From: Enterobacter sp. CC120223-11
GTDB lineage: Bacteria; Pseudomonadota; Gammaproteobacteria; Enterobacterales; Enterobacteriaceae
Length of the DNA stretch: 64,000 bases
Direction of reading: 5' to 3'
Assembly: GCF_900215375.1 (NCBI RefSeq)
Contig: NZ_OBEF01000001.1
Location: 372,001 to 436,000, forward strand
Shown here: piece by piece, positions 62,968 to 64,000 of the stretch
How the letters are laid out: each line of letters begins with the position of its first letter
Numbering within the stretch: the first letter of the stretch is position 1
Made by a program: the position numbers and the translations under genes
The notes under the pieces: generated by a model
Seen by the model: only the letters and a program-made list of their open reading frames with translations
What the model was told of the DNA's origin: nothing
Databases searched by the model: none

Positions 62968-64000
62968 TTAGCGCAGGTTAACCAGGGTGTTGAGGATCTG
63001 ATCCTGGGTTTTGATGGTCTGCGCGTTCGACTGATAGTTACGCTGCGCGACAATCATGTTCACCAGTTCTTTACTCAGATCGACGTTCGAGGCTTCCAGC
63101 GCGCCGTTGGTCAGGGTGCCGAAGTTGCCGGTGCCTGCGGTGCCGAGCAGCGCCACGCCAGAGGCCTGCGTCGCCGACCAGACGTTGTCGCCTTCGGACT
63201 GCAGCCCTTCGTTGTTGGCGAAGTTTGCCAGCGTGATCTGCCCCAGCAGCTGCGTCTGTTCGTTGGAATAGTTGCCTACCACGGTGCCATCGTCGTTGAT
63301 CTGATAGCTCACCAGGTTGCCCGGCTTATAGCCGTTCTGGTTGGTGGCCACGATGTCGTTGGAGCCGGTGTTCTGCTGCATGGAGTTCAGGAAACTCAGC
63401 TGGAAGGTGCTGGCCGCGGAGCCGTTCAGGCTGGCCAGGCTTACCTGGAAATCTGGCGTTGCGTTAGGTGCCGTGTTGAGGACGCCGCCGACGTAGTTAT
63501 AAACGCCTTTCAGCGAACCGTTGTCATTAAACTGCATCTGCGCCTGCTTCACGGCAGTTGCCCCTGCCACGCTGGAATCCTGGGTATAAACATCCCAGTT
63601 GTTGGCGCTGTTTTTCACGTAATAGATGTTGACGTCGTGGGAGTTACCCAGGCTGTCAAACACCGTCACGGTGCCTTTTTTGTTGTAAGTGTCGGCGTCG
63701 GTGGCATCAAACGGGGCTTTCGTCGGAACGGCGTCCGTGGAGTTCAGGTTGATCTGCATGGAGGCGTTGGAAGTCACTTTCGCCGCCATCAGCGTGTTTG
63801 GAATGGTCAGGCCCACAGGGTTAGCACCCTGCTGGATGGTTGGCGGCGTGCCAGTTGCCGGGTAGCCGGTCAGCTGCAGGCCCTGCATGTTCACCAGGTT
63901 GCGGTTTTCATCCAGCTTGAACTGACCGTTACGGCTGTAGTACACGGAGCCGTTGGCGTCGGTCAGACGGAAGAAGCCGTTCTGGCTGATGGCCACGTCC
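62968..64000 (-). CDS. flgE: Flagellar hook protein FlgE (5' part missing)
   Basis: About 344 codons are visible; the frame is open to the window edge (…DVAISQNGFFRLTDANGS), so roughly the first 75 residues by comparison with E. coli are outside. The C-terminal KELVNMIVAQRNYQSNAQT and TQDQILNTLVNLR are typical. It builds the hook. First visible gene of the flg operon on this side. Confidence 0.96.
   Translation of the reverse strand, partial: DVAISQNGFFRLTDANGSVYYSRNGQFKLDENRNLVNMQGLQLTGYPATGTPPTIQQGANPVGLTIPNTLMAAKVTSNASMQINLNSTDAVPTKAPFDATDADTYNKKGTVTVFDSLGNSHDVNIYYVKNSANNWDVYTQDSSVAGATAVKQAQMQFNDNGSLKGVYNYVGGVLNTAPNATPDFQVSLASLNGSAASTFQLSFLNSMQQNTGSNDIVATNQNGYKPGNLVSYQINDDGTVVGNYSNEQTQLLGQITLANFANNEGLQSEGDNVWSATQASGVALLGTAGTGNFGTLTNGALEASNVDLSKELVNMIVAQRNYQSNAQTIKTQDQILNTLVNLR

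Overview
The window is a chromosomal stretch of a motile member of the Enterobacteriaceae. Almost every gene has a close Escherichia coli/Salmonella counterpart in nearly the same order (mnmA-hflD-purB-phoPQ-roxA, pepT, potABCD, cobB-nagK-lolEDC, mfd, ldtC, bhsA/comR, ndh, nagZ-thiK-lpoB-hinT, fhuE, ptsG, the fab cluster, rne, flg). GC content, REP/BIME-like palindromes in convergent gaps and typical enterobacterial operators suggest a relative of Enterobacter, Lelliottia or Leclercia. The genus is my inference; no rRNA is present. I see no tRNA, rRNA, CRISPR array, prophage or transposase.

Layout. 1-5931 (+): the end of mnmA, hflD, purB, the PhoPQ two-component system with an upstream PhoP box, and roxA. 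6056-7282 (-): pepT. 7538-11334 (+): the spermidine/putrescine importer potABCD. 11460-16087: an accessory block absent from this position in E. coli, comprising a small membrane methyltransferase-like gene (+) and a five-gene Dlt-like operon (-). A 660-bp AT-rich gap follows. 16748-21785 (-): lolC-lolD-lolE-nagK-cobB. 21978-26603 (+): ycfT and mfd. 26749-31794: ldtC, bhsA/comR, ycfJ, ndh, ycfP. 31831-35054 (-): the hinT-ycfL-lpoB-thiK-nagZ cell-wall/cofactor cluster. 35350-39115: fhuE (+) and ptsG (-). 39415-50088 (-): yceD-rpmF-plsX-fabHDG-acpP-fabF-pabC-mltG-tmk-holB-tatD. 50230-55655: maf2/yceF (+), rluC (-) and rne (+). 55888-64000 (-): flgE(partial)FGHIJ and flgKL.

The most notable part is the operon at 12034-16087. 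Its order is dltD-dltX-dltB-dltA-dltC. It encodes a periplasmic DltD-type transferase, a previously unlisted 40-residue membrane microprotein ending in FEYQQF, an MBOAT, an AMP-forming amino-acid ligase and a carrier protein. The microprotein matches the FxYxxF acyl-shuttle motif of DltX from Gram-positive D-alanylation systems. Two diagnostic residues differ from classical Dlt: Ile replaces the D-Ala-selecting Cys of DltA, and Asn replaces the His of the WHG motif in DltB. The cargo or chemistry may therefore differ. A Gram-negative cell has no teichoic acid, so the acceptor is unknown. Base composition falls from about half GC in dltC/dltA to about 40% in dltD and about 30% in parts of the flanking gap, which suggests horizontal acquisition.

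Other points of interest are a ~121-bp palindromic dispersed repeat apparently inserted in the rne leader, a terminator-like hairpin between flgG and flgH inside the flagellar operon, a dense ndh control region with PdhR-like and FNR-like sites and a perfect 14-bp inverted repeat, and a less acidic PhoQ sensor patch.
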